From Cercospora beticola (lineage: Eukaryota; Ascomycota; Dothideomycetes; Mycosphaerellales; Mycosphaerellaceae): 64,000 nt of DNA. Shown piece by piece: positions 12,382 through 26,432 of this stretch (the first letter of the stretch is position 1; each line of letters opens with the position of its first letter). Where the stretch lies: contig NC_088936.1 in the NCBI RefSeq assembly GCF_033473495.1, positions 3,906,001 through 3,970,000 of the forward strand, in the 5' to 3' direction. The position numbers and the translations under genes were made by a program. The notes under the pieces are model-generated. The model had not been told where the DNA came from and searched no databases. It worked only from the letters and a program-made list of their open reading frames with translations.

Positions 12382-13594
12382 TCATGGAAGCGACAAGTTT
12401 CTTCGATGACCTGTGGTAGTTTGCGCAATGGCAGATACAGATGTCGGTGGCTTGGTGGGAGGAGAGGGCACATCTGCAGTAGGAAGTTCTAAGAACGTCC
12501 AAGGGCTTTTCCAACTCGGTGGTTCTGGGTCTGCCCAATGATCACAGCCTTGTAGACAGACACAACCATCCTCGAGGAAACATGTTAGACAGGGTCCCCC
12601 GTACGAGCTCTGCAAATGCGCCGCTGGATATGAGAGACAACCCACCCATCCTTGGCCCAGGCTTTTCGTGCGTCCGATACAGTCGGGACTAGCGCATGCG
12701 AATGCTTCTCTGGGCGGCTTGTGGTACACTGACTGCATTTGGCCAAACACTTGACGTAGTGTGGATTCTCTGATGGCTTGCAAGGGATACAAGTTCCGTC
12801 GCTTCAAGCCCAAGATGAATCCGTGGAAGCACATCTCTGCTATGCTGCAGCCAGGGAGGCAAGTGTGAGATACTTCCGGGTCGTTGCGAATGTCTGACCT
12901 TGCATCGATGGCTTCTTCGATTGCAGCGTGAGCACGCATTTGTATCTCCTGGCGCTTCCAGTCTAGAGCATCTGTAGTTGACGTTAGTCTCGACGTTGTA
13001 CTTGGCAGGAAGCTGGTCTCGACTCTTACGGAGAACGGGAAGCAGGTGATCCTTCTCGTATTCTGATGCCGACGAAACTGTAGAATACAACGACGTGTGG
13101 TTGATGAGCCCTCGCCCGAGTTTGTAGAAAGCGTGGCTGTTGCGAAACAGATATGCCGTTGTGAACAACACATGGAGCTCTTGCTCGTCGTTATGGGGAC
13201 GGTCGAGCCACTTCTCGGCAGGAAACATCATAGCGATTTGACAAGTGTACTTGTCAGTGGCTATCGCAACTCTCAAAATGTCTTCTGAGGAGAATTCCCC
13301 GCTCGTGTCCACGGCATCGTTGCGCAGATGTAGGACGTGGCAGATGATCTCCATAGCAAGAGAATCGTCTTCGGGAAGCGAGATCTCCAATGGCGAGCTA
13401 CCAGCGTTGAGGCGCAGATCGGTCCCTTCCTTGAAGTGCGGCTTGAACGTCGCCTTCATCACAGGTGAACCCAAGGCAAGAGTCGCAGAGTTGACCTTGA
13501 GCTTCTTGACTTGGCCATCTCGAAATTGTTCACCACAGACGAGGATCACATCGCCGTCAGGCGAGATCTCAATGAGCTCAGCGGAGATGCTCAT
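12382..13594 (-). CDS. BTB/POZ domain protein, paralogue C
   Basis: 384-residue BTB/POZ protein, third member of the local family, on the opposite strand. Exons: 13594-13030 and 12971-12382, with one intron of 58 bases in phase 1. The N-terminus ISPDGDVILVCG and the turn SPVMKATFKPHFKEG match paralogues A and B, as does the KYTCQIAM helix. It lacks intron 1 of A and B: the frame runs straight through that point. Its one intron matches their intron 2. The C-terminal half again has paired cysteines (ACASPDC) and the closing signature CLTCFLEDG with CDH, followed by a tail of about 55 residues absent from the others. The kinesin and PPR genes lie between it and paralogue B, so an inversion or transposition is likely. 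Function unknown. Confidence 0.85.
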
Positions 13595-14462
13595 GGTCGC
13601 GGTACATCAGATGCCAGTGATGTGATTGAAATGAGTCCCGTTGAGGATATGGAGAGGTCGAGAGCATCAGCTTGAAGTGGGCTTTGGGCGATGCCGTGCA
13701 CGGGCATTGCGGCCCTGCTTCGCTCCTTCCTCGATCTGCTGCCGCGAACACGCAGCAGACGCAGCCAACGGCCGCGCGCTGTTGAGGATGTAGTTCAGAG
13801 CACAGAAATGACAGGACCTGTCAGTTTCTCGCGCTCACAGTAGTGTGTTTCTTCCGCGCTTCAATGAAACATCCTTGAATGGCATCGAGGGCGTGAGGCC
13901 TTAAACAGCAGTTCGAATGCCGTCTTACTTTGCGTGCCTTGTGCAGGCAAGGACCATACAGCCTGCAATATCGGTGCTGCATTTTTGGCCTATGTCAAGT
14001 CCGCGTGCGATTGCCCGCTTGACGCCTGTCCGCCACTGAAACTGACGAGCAGCAACAAATTGACTACGCGCGCTCTCGCATCTGAGCAGAGCTGCTCAAG
14101 TGCTTCACTTATTGACAGCTTGCATTGTCCTGCACTTGCTAGAACCTCCGTCGGCCGCACTTCGTGAAGTGAAGTGACGGAGGCAAGAGCGATGCGTCAC
14201 TTCATGGACCCTGATTGGCCCAGGGAGCGGCGTCGCCCGTCGCGCGCTTTCTCAAGAAAATCTGTCGCAGATTTCCTTTCTGCCTCGCCTTTGCATCAAC
14301 CTTTCTTCCTTCCACCCTCTCCCACATCCTCTCTCGACACCCCTCATCTCGAGTGCAACAACTCAGCTTCTCGCAAGCAACGCACTCAGTTGAGAACTAC
14401 ACGTCGACTGCCGACTCTTCCACTCACAAACACTCGACGGTCACTACCTTCAGCGCCCCAAC
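13595..14462. other. Intergenic region, divergent promoters of BTB paralogue C and DBP2
   Basis: The right half (about 14260-14460) is a pyrimidine-rich leader directly before the DBP2 start, typical of highly expressed fungal genes. No further gene is seen. Confidence 0.6.
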
Positions 14463-16845
<2,383 letters not shown>

Positions 16846-19800
16846 ATGCACCAACTCGAGCAGATGCGCTCTTGCTTTTATTGACTGCATTCCGGCATGG
16901 CGTTACGAGTAGAAAGGACAACAAGGGAAATGGCTTTTGTTTTGAATGGCATGGATGATACCGCTGCTGAAAGTGCGTTGACAAGGCGTTCTGGACCAAA
17001 AGAATGGGTGTTTATTGTACCATGCATCGGCTCTGGGATTGAGCTACGAAGGCTCTGCGTGCAGCGAAGCGGCCTATGAGATAGATTGGTTGACTGTGTA
17101 CTTTGAGAGAAATGAACGTGTCGAAGCTGCTTGTGCCCGTCTTTTCACTCTCTTCATCCCTGACCTCGACAGCCTGGTCTTCAACGATATCAACGTCCTG
17201 CAGCGTGTGCAAGACGTGCAGACATAACCATGGAGGACAGTCTTGCACTTTATTTCGGCTGTCTGACCTGGAGCATTATTTTTCGCGCGCGTGGGAGGTA
17301 ATAGAATAGGCGGTTGGTAAGATGCTGGCCTCTGTACCGTGCAGAAATCCGAAAGTGAAGCACTGAAGCTGACATCAATGAACTCAAAATGTACAATTTG
17401 CCTGCACACATGGTCGATCGTCTTTCTCTGGTTTCTATTTGAGTGCCTACGTATGCATGCATTTGATCGTCTGGGTGTGTATCTAGATACTCTTGCGAGG
17501 GAGAAAGAGACGTGCTTAGGGTTACTCTAGGGCTTAGGGTTAGGGATCAGACAAATCTGATGTCGGTTTTTTTCTGCAGCAGTCTGGGAGGCGAGAACTC
17601 TTGATCGAATAGCATGAAGTTAACCCAGGTGTAGACTCTTATTATTCGTGTCGTTGGAAACCGGCGCGGTGTAGTTTGTGTTGCACAATTCGAATGATAA
17701 TATTTTGGGAATTTCGTTGATTAGATGGGAGAAATTGAGCAAAAGGACTTCTGCACATATGAACGTGGATGGCACATTGTTGTGTGCTTTCACAATATTT
17801 ACGTGATAAGATCGAGGACAGTGTTTGGATGCGAGTTTGAGGCTGATTGCAACAGAAGAAGATGGGGAATGATTATATAAAGTGGTATCGCTACCGTAAG
17901 AGTAATAGATTTGGTGAATTGCACAGCCGTAGACTTCAAGACTGTTCGAAGTGAACGTGCGTGGACAAGCATACATTCTACGTGCTTCTTGCTTTACGGT
18001 GATGTGTATCAAAGACATGTTCGAATCGTCCCAGTATACGAGGAGGGGTTTTGCATGTAGATGGTGCTGTCTTTGCAACACGACTTCGACCAGCTGACAT
18101 TCCCAAGCCGAGCTGATGGGGTCTAGATTGCAAGATGTCGTGTGTGATGACGAGAACTTCCAGAGCAGAAATTACAAAGACGAAGAGAATATCACTACGA
18201 GACAAAGTCGACATTGGCACTTTTCGTCCGAGGCGAGGGCTCTGCATCTGTGCATCCTCCGCGTGCGGTAGAAACCCAGGCCTAGCATGCTGATACACTT
18301 TGTAGTGACACTCTGTGCAGACATCTGGAAGCTAGCTCTCACCGCCATCACTCAACGATGCCTTTCTGCAGCCTTACCTTATGGCATGCATCCGATTACA
18401 GCGATGCATTTGCGATAAAATTGGAGATTTACACCATGTGGGCTATGCGGTCTCGAGCAGCGGTTCGAGGGAATAGATGTCCTTCTCTGGTTCCTACGAG
18501 CCCTCGAAATACCTGGGAATCTCAAATGCTCGCCCACGCAGCAGTTCTCTAAGGAAGGAATTCGCACCTGACTCCGCGACGAGGAAGATCGACGTTCATG
18601 GATCGGTTACACAACAGGCCAAGACACGTACTCTGCCCATGCAGAATAATTGGCAGGATGCCATGTTTGCAGACGGGAAGTTGATGCCATGCCCGGCGGA
18701 CTTGTTTGCACAATGAGAGCCATGGTATGGAGCTGCACGCGTAGCTGGTTCCACATGCGAGATCTTGTGAGAGATATAGTGGATGGGTATGACTTGCGTT
18801 TGTGGGCTCTCGCTGCACGTCTGCTTCCGCCCGCTCCAAGATTTCCGAGCTGCACGATCGTGTCCTTGCATAGAGGGATCAGGTGCGGTGAGGTCCAACC
18901 TATGTGCCTGAGGTTATTGTATCATGCAGACCGATTTCGCGAGCCAGAATTGCGCGTCGTCTTCACAGCTCTGCTCTAGTCACGTTGTCCACCTCCTCGT
19001 TGCAAGAGTTGCTTTTGCGGCTCTTGGATGAGAGTCTTGCTGCCGCTCATGTCGTACGGCCGTATGCCTTGTTGCATTCAGCTTCATCATGCGGGAAGTC
19101 CCTCACCAGATGCGGTTGAAAGTGGGTTTGACGAACTACGACAATTGAGGTCAAGTTCCAACACAATAGTGTGACGCCCATCTGGAATCTAGGCCTCAGC
19201 GGATGTGCCGAATATGGAAGGAGGCAAGACACATCGCGATGACAATTCATGCAAATTTCAATGCTTCTCCGGCGGCGCGAGAACGACTTCTCGTTGATGG
19301 CCTCGTACCTCCTGTGCGACGATGATGTGACAGTGGAGATGGTACCCATTCAATGTCTGCAATGCACACGCGACTCGCAGTCACATGTCCTGAGGGTGAA
19401 CCAAAAAGTCCATCGTCCGTGCTGAAGATGCGCTCCTGTCTGTCCGCAGCACCGGATCTGGAGACGAAAAGTGGTTCTGTTAGGGCATGGCATTCGTGTT
19501 GCGAGTTGCCGCATTAAGCGGGCAGAGCCATGGCAATGAAAGCAACCCGATCTTTCATGAAAGGTTCATCGCAAGTTTGGTTGTTTTTCTTGGGAACACT
19601 GATCTGATGATCCGATCATGAAGAGTGCTATATCGTGCAGACAACGAGAGCCCGACCTTGTGGGTGGCCTGATGACCCGGCGGCGCGCCGTCTCAAGACA
19701 AGCACAACGGAGATCGTGCAGTGGTAACTTGGTAGCGGCGGGAGGTCGCGTGCAGAGCACACGACGAAGAGCCAAGAGAGAGGACAGGCACCGTGCCCAC

Positions 19801-20164
19801 CCAGAGGTACCCCCGAAACGTTGTCGGCACAGAACGCCAGTCTCGGCTCGGGAACGAGAGTCTGCACTAGCAACTCCGTCATCTCCTGGGAGTGCGGGCA
19901 GAGGCTTTGAGGTTCGAATTCGAGCCAGCTCGAGGTTATGAAGCACCACGATTTTCTATACTCGGTGCTACCATTCTGATGGGTCGGCGAGACAGCAGAA
20001 GCCGCGCCGTGTGCGAAGGTCAATCGCACGCAATACGACATACGATGAGTTCGTTCGCATAGGAAATAGCATTTCCTGTGTCCCGAGGACCCGCTCGTAG
20101 TTCATTGCGTCTCAAGATGCCACTGCAAGCTGTTCGGCAGGCCTTGAAATCAAGGTGTTACACT
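16846..20164. other. Gene-poor region downstream of DBP2
   Basis: About 3.3 kb with no gene I can support. An AT-rich part (about 17600-17950) holds a minus-strand ATG frame of 132 codons (18018 to 17620) without recognisable domains. The part near 20165 may contain the rest of the decayed regulator at 20165-20960, but no frame is readable. No transposon ends or tRNA genes were seen. Confidence 0.5.
17516..17545 (+). repeat. Short interstitial telomere-like repeat (TTAGGG)
   Basis: Three TTAGGG units (17516-17521, 17534-17539, 17540-17545) with one degenerate CTAGGG between them. TTAGGG is the usual telomere repeat of filamentous fungi. Such short tracts can mark an old break repair or be binding sites of Tbf1-like factors. 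Confidence 0.75.
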
Positions 20165-20960
20165 CTTCTCACATGTCGTCAAGCCTAGCGCTTCCTTTCA
20201 GGATGCACGCATTGAGGTCCTCACGCCCGTAGATTGTGATGTTGGTGGCGCGGAACATGCACATGAGATTGTACGCCAAGTCGGACGATTTTCCGTTGGC
20301 AAGAGGCGTATGTACATGTTTATGCCAGAGGAGCTGTGCTGGCTCGTCACGATGTCTCATCGCCTGCCGAAACATGTCGCTCGTAAACAAGGTGCATACG
20401 CCACGAGGCGTCTGCCATATGGTACACCACACGTAGTGAAAGTAGTTGACCAAAAGCTCGTGGTGCACCTCCGGTGGGATGGTGCTTCCGAGGTGAAAGA
20501 ACGGTTCCGAGCCAAGTGCCGGACCTAGGAATTGTCGCGAGATTTGGCTCATGCCCACTGGAGGGCGTCTTGGATGTTGGTACGATCGACATCACCGACC
20601 GTAACTCGCCTAGACTGGCCTTCGTACTTGAACGAGTCGACAATGATGGGACTTGGAAAACATCTTGACTCGCTTACTTCAGCTAGGGAAGAATCGCTGT
20701 CCGCCATGGAGCATGTCCAGCCGACAGAGAGATCCTCTGCAGATCGGCATCTTGGCCATAGTCGCAATTGGTACCGAACGAGCTCATTCGAGCGCAGTGC
20801 TTGTCTTCTTCGGTTGTGCTATTCTTGCAGACTCCATTGTCTTAGCAGGTCCAGGTGTGACGACTGTGTCCGGGAGAACGTGGACAGCACCACAGAACCT
20901 GTAGCAAATCGTGGCGTGCACGCACAACTCCGCGGCAATGTGGCTCTGCAGTTGAAGATC
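20165..20960 (-). pseudogene. Relic of a Zn2Cys6-type fungal transcription factor
   Basis: Read on the minus strand, about 20870-20745 gives spaced cysteines ending CARMSSFGTNCDYG followed by DADLQ. The spacing fits the last half of a Zn(II)2Cys6 cluster with one cysteine replaced by Met, and 'CDYG..DLQ' commonly follows such clusters. A stop codon sits inside the first half of the cluster. The linker (20767-20549) ends in VDRTNIQDALQWA at a stop; one base shift restores a frame (20558-20169) containing SRQFLGPALGSE and IPPEVHHELLVNYFHYV, like the start of a fungal-specific factor domain. At least one stop and one frameshift make a working protein unlikely. Identification rests on short motifs only. 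Confidence 0.42.
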
Positions 20961-23900
20961 AGTTGTTCGTAGGCAACCATGGGCGACAATCGACGTGAGG
21001 CAGAGAGGCGCTTCCAAGACGGCAAGCTCCATCCTTGGGCAATGATGTCGCTACACCTGCACCTGGAAGGAGACCGTGACGTCCTGTGCATTGCCTGACA
21101 GCCTCCAGCCTCCAACTGCATCTCATCATCAATGTGAGCAGATACCAACCTGACCCGTCTATTTGGCACGCCGGCAACGGCCTGTAGCGTCTGGCCGCAA
21201 GCCTCTCAATACACTCTGCAGCCAAAGCGCGGAAACTGCATTGGAGTGGCTTGTGCCTGGTGGTCCGCTCACAGAGTTCGGCCTGAAGAGGCTACTCTGT
21301 GCAGGAGAGGTTTGTCACTTATGCGAACCTACACCTACGGTAAATGCGGTTGTGTCGTAGCTCAGAATAGACCTGCCGCCCCAGCGCAGAATGCTTCGCG
21401 CCACACCCAGTGCAAATGCAATCTGAGTCTCCTCCAGACACCAGAGCAGACGGAGCGATGGAGCGAAGGAGGGAGCAAAGGCCGACAGTTTGGCGCCACG
21501 GCAGTTGAGGTGCATGGCAGAAGGCGAGAGTGCGTGTTGGGAAGGTTGACAGAAACAACCACGTTAGTCGAGCTGTTCCTCCCGTGCGGAAGCACGAGAG
21601 CCAATCATGCAGGCAATTATCCCACCACTCAGGCCGCTCGCTCGCTAACATGCAGCCGCGAGCGATTAATGTCGGTTCGTGGTCATGTGGGGAGGAAAAA
21701 TAGGAGAGCAGCAGCAGGATGCAGTGAGATCAGGCGCAAATGCATGCGGCCAACCTGCACTGCCAACCCTGTCGTCCACGCAGCAAGCACTGACCATGCA
21801 TTGAGGTGTGATGATGTCGCCTATACGAGGGCGCCCATGATCGTGCAGTAGGAGACATGGAACCGATGCAGGAGACGATTTGTGATGAGCATGTACGCGA
21901 CGAATTCTGCGGCCATGCCGCGGCAGCGCAATGTCCGAATAGCCAGCCAGATTCGAGGCCATGGAGGAGGGCGGCGAGCACGGTGTTCACGCTGCACCGC
22001 TTCAGGACAATGCCTTCCTTCCTCGAAGGACCCCACCATAGCAGCGACGTCGACATAAGAAAGCGCGCGATCTGCCGCTATGCGACGCTACTACGTTCGG
22101 CGGTGCTGCATGGCCGTCAGAAGACAGGACGAGAGGGATATAGCTCGAGGTGCTGGGTGAACGGTACCACGTTTGTGCAACCACGAATGCCGTACCCTCA
22201 CATGGACGCACAAGGCGTCAGCGTGGCGGCGGAGCGCGCAACAGCACCCTGCTGGATGTTCCATCTGTGCCGTGTTTCTCGGTTTGAGGTTACAGCCATC
22301 TGCAACCACTGGCAACCTCTCGCTGTGGACGGAGCAGAGCGGAGGCCCATGTGTCATACCCACCTGTCACCCACGGCCACGACTGGCCCAAGCGCGGTGC
22401 AGGGAGCGGCGTCTGCCGGCCTTTCATCGTGTTTGCAAGACTGCGGTTCTCGTGCGTGCATACAGTAGTAAACGAGCTGGGAGACGCGCAGACATGTCGC
22501 AAGCGACGAGCAGCGGCATCGACGAGGCAGAGGCGGCGATTCAGCCTCGTGTCTCACCCTGCGCTCCGCTCCGCCGTCCATTTGCGACCGGGATAATCTC
22601 GATTCTTTGCGTGCAGGAGCAACGCGTGCGCTTTTTCTCGGGGTCATGAGGTCAGGCAGGTAATGCTCCGACGCTCACACGACGAGCTGAGATGCGCAAT
22701 GGTGGAGGCGAGCAGGGACCAATAGCCTCGATGGAAGGACATGGTTGCAAAGGCGCAATTACGTAGCGTGGGCCTGTCGCAGCATTTCGGCAGTTTTGCT
22801 GTGCTATCCGGCCGGATCAGCTGCCAGTCTGGTAATTTGCAGCAGACGAAGCAGCAGTGCAGCGCGCGCGCGATTGGCCCTCGCCCAACTCGCCTTGTTC
22901 GCGGTGAGATGGCGATAATGTGGACACCCGCTCACGGACGCGTCGACTGTGTGCACCCCTGTGCGCTGCGGCAACCAGCACGCTGACCGCCTCCGGAGTC
23001 TTCGACGATGCTGTATCGCTGCTGCTGCTGAGAATCACGATGATTGTGGCAGCCGCTGACCCGAGCCGACAGCGTGACAGATCTCTCGCGCAGGGGGTGC
23101 AGAGACACCATCATGCATGCCGCGCTGCGTGGTGGTGACGAGGGAAGTTCCTTGAGTCAGCCAGCGACGCGCGCGGCTGGGGGGAGGTCGGCGGTGGATG
23201 TAGTCGGACCAAACTTCCGACGCTCTCTCTGTGCTGCTGCTGGTGCTGCTTACCTCGATGTGCCACACTTGCCTCGCTCCAGTCAAGCTCCCATCTCTCC
23301 CTCGCCGACGCGTTGCTCTTCCTTTGCCTAGCGCCAGATCTCTTCAGCCTCAACGCGTGCCATTTGCCAGAAGGCGCGCCCACTGGTCGTGACACAGCCA
23401 CAGCGAACTGCACACCCTGCTCTGTGCTGTCTCTGCTCTGCTCTGCCTGCTCTGCTCTGCTCGCTGCCGCCAGCGTCCACGAAGTTGCCGGAGCCCGAGC
23501 TGTCTCCGTCGCGATACGCGTGCACGACAAAAACCGCGCTCGCTCTTCATCACCGCCAGGCTGCAGGCGCTGCGGGAAATCATCGCCATAGCCCACGACT
23601 GCTCTCCTAAGATTGCTGCGCTGTGTCGAACTGCCGTCTTGGGCTCTAGCTCGCTCGACTAGCGCCTGCTCCCGACGCACCATTTTCACCGCGCACGCCC
23701 ACGAGAGGAGCATCGCAGACAGGCCCGTTCGTGCGCGAGCAGTGGGAGCGATCGCTGCTGTTGGCTCTGCTCTGCTGCTGCTGCTGCTGCGGCGAGCACA
23801 CGCCCTCTGGGAGCCCACAACGCCCGCAGAGCTCCAGGTGCGCACCACGCTGGCACTGCACGACCGACGGCCCGCGCACACCACTTTGCTCTGCGTGCGC

Positions 23901-24888
23901 TGCCCTCTCCATCACGGAGTTCAGCCGACCTGTCCTCAGCACCGCTATACAGCCGTCATCATCTCACGGCCTCAGCTGCGGCGGACTGGACGGCAGATTA
24001 CTGGCGCGAAGCCCCCCCAAAACGCCTGTGCGCTGCGTGCAGCGTTCCACGCAACTTCTCTTGGAAAACTCCTCGCAAACTCTATCCCGGAGGCGAGCGC
24101 GCGCACCTCTGTCCATCATCACAGCACAGCACAGCACCGCGACGTGTCTCCGAGACACCAGCTGCTCGAGGCCTGCACAAATCAGGCAGCGCGAATCGTC
24201 CTCGGCACGCGCACAATTTGCACTATTTCCGCTGCGACATCCTGGTCGCCGTGTGATCTTCGCCTGCGAGAGTGTCTCTGCCTACCCACTTTTCGCTCCC
24301 ACGCTCCCCCTGCAGGTTCGCGGTCAAATCCACCTCGCACTTTGCCTCTCCTGCAACTCCGGCTCCGGCAGCTAGCAGAGGTGATCGTCACGGACGGCAC
24401 CATTACCCCACCGTGTTGCTTGACCCAGCCATATCGGGCGCCGGTGTACGGCGCTATTTCCAGGGTGCACGCCACGATACGCTGCTACAAAGCGCGCTAT
24501 AGCCCTTTCATCTAGCACGAGCTTCTGTCATCACAAATCGCGCCCGCCTTTCCTCTATCGACTAGACTGCATCTCCTCGCGGCCTGCGCGCCGGAAATTC
24601 GGTTCGGGCAAAGCTTGAAAGCTTCGAGACACGACCTGGCTCCTGCCCCGGCCGCGCCTGTGTTTGTGTCTTGGAACGGCACACGCTAGAAGCGTCGGTG
24701 GGCCTTGGTGGACGGACACCATCTGCACAACATCCGCGCACAAGGTACCGAGGGAGCGCGCTACCATCCTGCAAAACAAGCAGCCTTCCTCCGGCCTACA
24801 TCTGCGGGCACTTGTACTCGACGGCGCGCTGTCATCGCGCTTTGTTTGGAGGCCATTGCATCGGACTCGCACCAAGCCTTACTGCTCT
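20961..24888. other. Gene-poor region and long 5' flank of the CON7-type gene
   Basis: No supported gene. The right half (about 23200-24880) is pyrimidine-rich on the plus strand, with a CTCTG-type tandem repeat at 23431-23462 and a CTG run at 23772-23790. This suits a long promoter plus leader of the downstream regulator. Open frames here are low-complexity Cys/Ser/Arg translations of these repeats. Confidence 0.55.
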
Positions 24889-26432
24889 ATGTCCAGAGCC
24901 TACGACACGCCACCCACTCAGACCAACGACACATCCCTCAGCGCGATCTTAGCATCGCACCTGCACGGCCAGCGTCAAGACCCTCCCCAGTCAATGGATG
25001 GTAGACAGCCCGAGTACCCGCAGTCAGGTTTGACCTCACCATACGCCTCGTACAACGGACACCAGTCTGAAGGCTCTTCTGCAGATCAAGCGTCTGCTGT
25101 GCAATACCAGTCCGGCCAACAAGACTACAAGCCGTCCAACTACTCCGCCTCCGCTACGCCCGACTCGAGCTACGGCCTCCCACAGTCGGCGCGCTCAGGC
25201 AGCTTTCCCGAGTACATTCAGCGCTCCTACGCCGAAGGCCAGCAGCAAAGCCGCTACGCAGCAGGCACGCCCAGCAACATGGCGCAAACCTCAAGTCCGT
25301 CTTCTTCTACGCCCGAAGGGCACCAAATCAACGATCACGCGCATGGCAGCAAATCTGACGCAGAAGTTCCCATAGATCCCTCCATCGCTCAGTCGAGCCC
25401 GAGCTATCCTCCTCCGCAGAGCTATTCACCCTACCCACCACAAGACCAGCAACATATGCCGCAATACGGAAACCAACCCATGACGTCTTACGCGCGCCCG
25501 GAATGGGCTGGTCATTACCAGCAACAGGCGGCCATGTATGGTCATTCGCCAGCGACCACTGCAGGCGCTGCGCCCAATATGGTAGCGCACTCAATCCCTC
25601 GACCACCAGCGGTGGGTACCTATGCTGGTGCGCATCCCGTAGTGTATCCTAACGTGACACAGGGCGGACATCCGCTTTCGACTGTGTATTCCTTCGTCCC
25701 TATTCCGGGTGCGCAACAGCACAAGCGACCGAGACGGCGTTACGAGGAAATTGAGCGCATGTACAAATGTGGGTGGAATGGATGCGAGAAAGCCTATGGC
25801 ACTCTCAATCATCTCAACGCGCACGTGACCATGCAGTCGCACGGTACAAAGAGGACTCCAGAAGGTACGTTACACTCACTCTGCGTTGTTTTTGTGCAAA
25901 GCGCGTTCAAGCTTCGATGTCGCGTCGTGGTTTCTCGTGAACCCGAGCGCGCGGTTTGACATTCGTCGCGCGCGGGCGCTAGATGTCAAGCTTGTCCATG
26001 TTTTGCTTCTTAGCGCGAGCTAGTCATACCACACTCTTCGGGTCTTCCCCGCATACGCTGACTCGTTTCTCCACAGAGTTCAAGGAAATTCGCAAAGAGT
26101 GGAAGGCTAAGAAGAAGGAGGAAGAGAACTCCCGCAAGGCCGAAGAAGAGCGCCAACGCCAGGAAGCCGCCCGCAATGGTCAAGACACCACGCAACCTCA
26201 AGGCCAACCAGGTTATGGCCAGGCTCATATGATGCAGCCTCAAATGGGTGGACCTCAACTGCCCCCAATCGGCTACCAACCCGCCGCTGGCCAAACACCA
26301 AGCCAATATGCGCAACCGCAACAAGTCGATGGCGCACCACAGTATGCCAGCAATGGCCAGATGTACGGCACACAGGGCTATCCCCAAAGCCCGTATGGAC
26401 AGGGCGGACTGGCTTATCAGCAACGCGCATAG
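24889..26432 (+). CDS. CON7: CON7-type C2H2 zinc-finger transcription factor
   Basis: 443-residue regulator. Exons: 24889-25864 and 26077-26432, joined in phase across a 212-base intron. The first 270 residues are rich in Gln, Ser, Pro and Tyr and look like an activation region. The signature block follows: KRPRRRYEEIERMYKCGWNG with CEKAYGTLNHLNAHV and SHGTKRTPE, a single C2H2 finger flanked by basic residues, running across the intron into EFKEIRKEWKAKKKEEE, a charged helix. The tail is again Gln/Gly/Tyr-rich. In Magnaporthe Con7p is needed for normal spores and appressorium formation, probably through cell-wall genes. The start is the ATG giving MSRAYDTPP; the frame is open further upstream in the repeat-rich leader. 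The family is confidently recognised; the role here is by analogy. Confidence 0.88.

Noticed and set aside
17620..18018. 132-codon minus-strand frame in AT-rich sequence
   Set aside because: No recognisable domain or splice partner; AT-rich non-coding sequence is as likely.
19905..19925. GGTTCGAATTC, like a tRNA B box
   Set aside because: No A box at the right distance and no acceptor stem could be folded around it.
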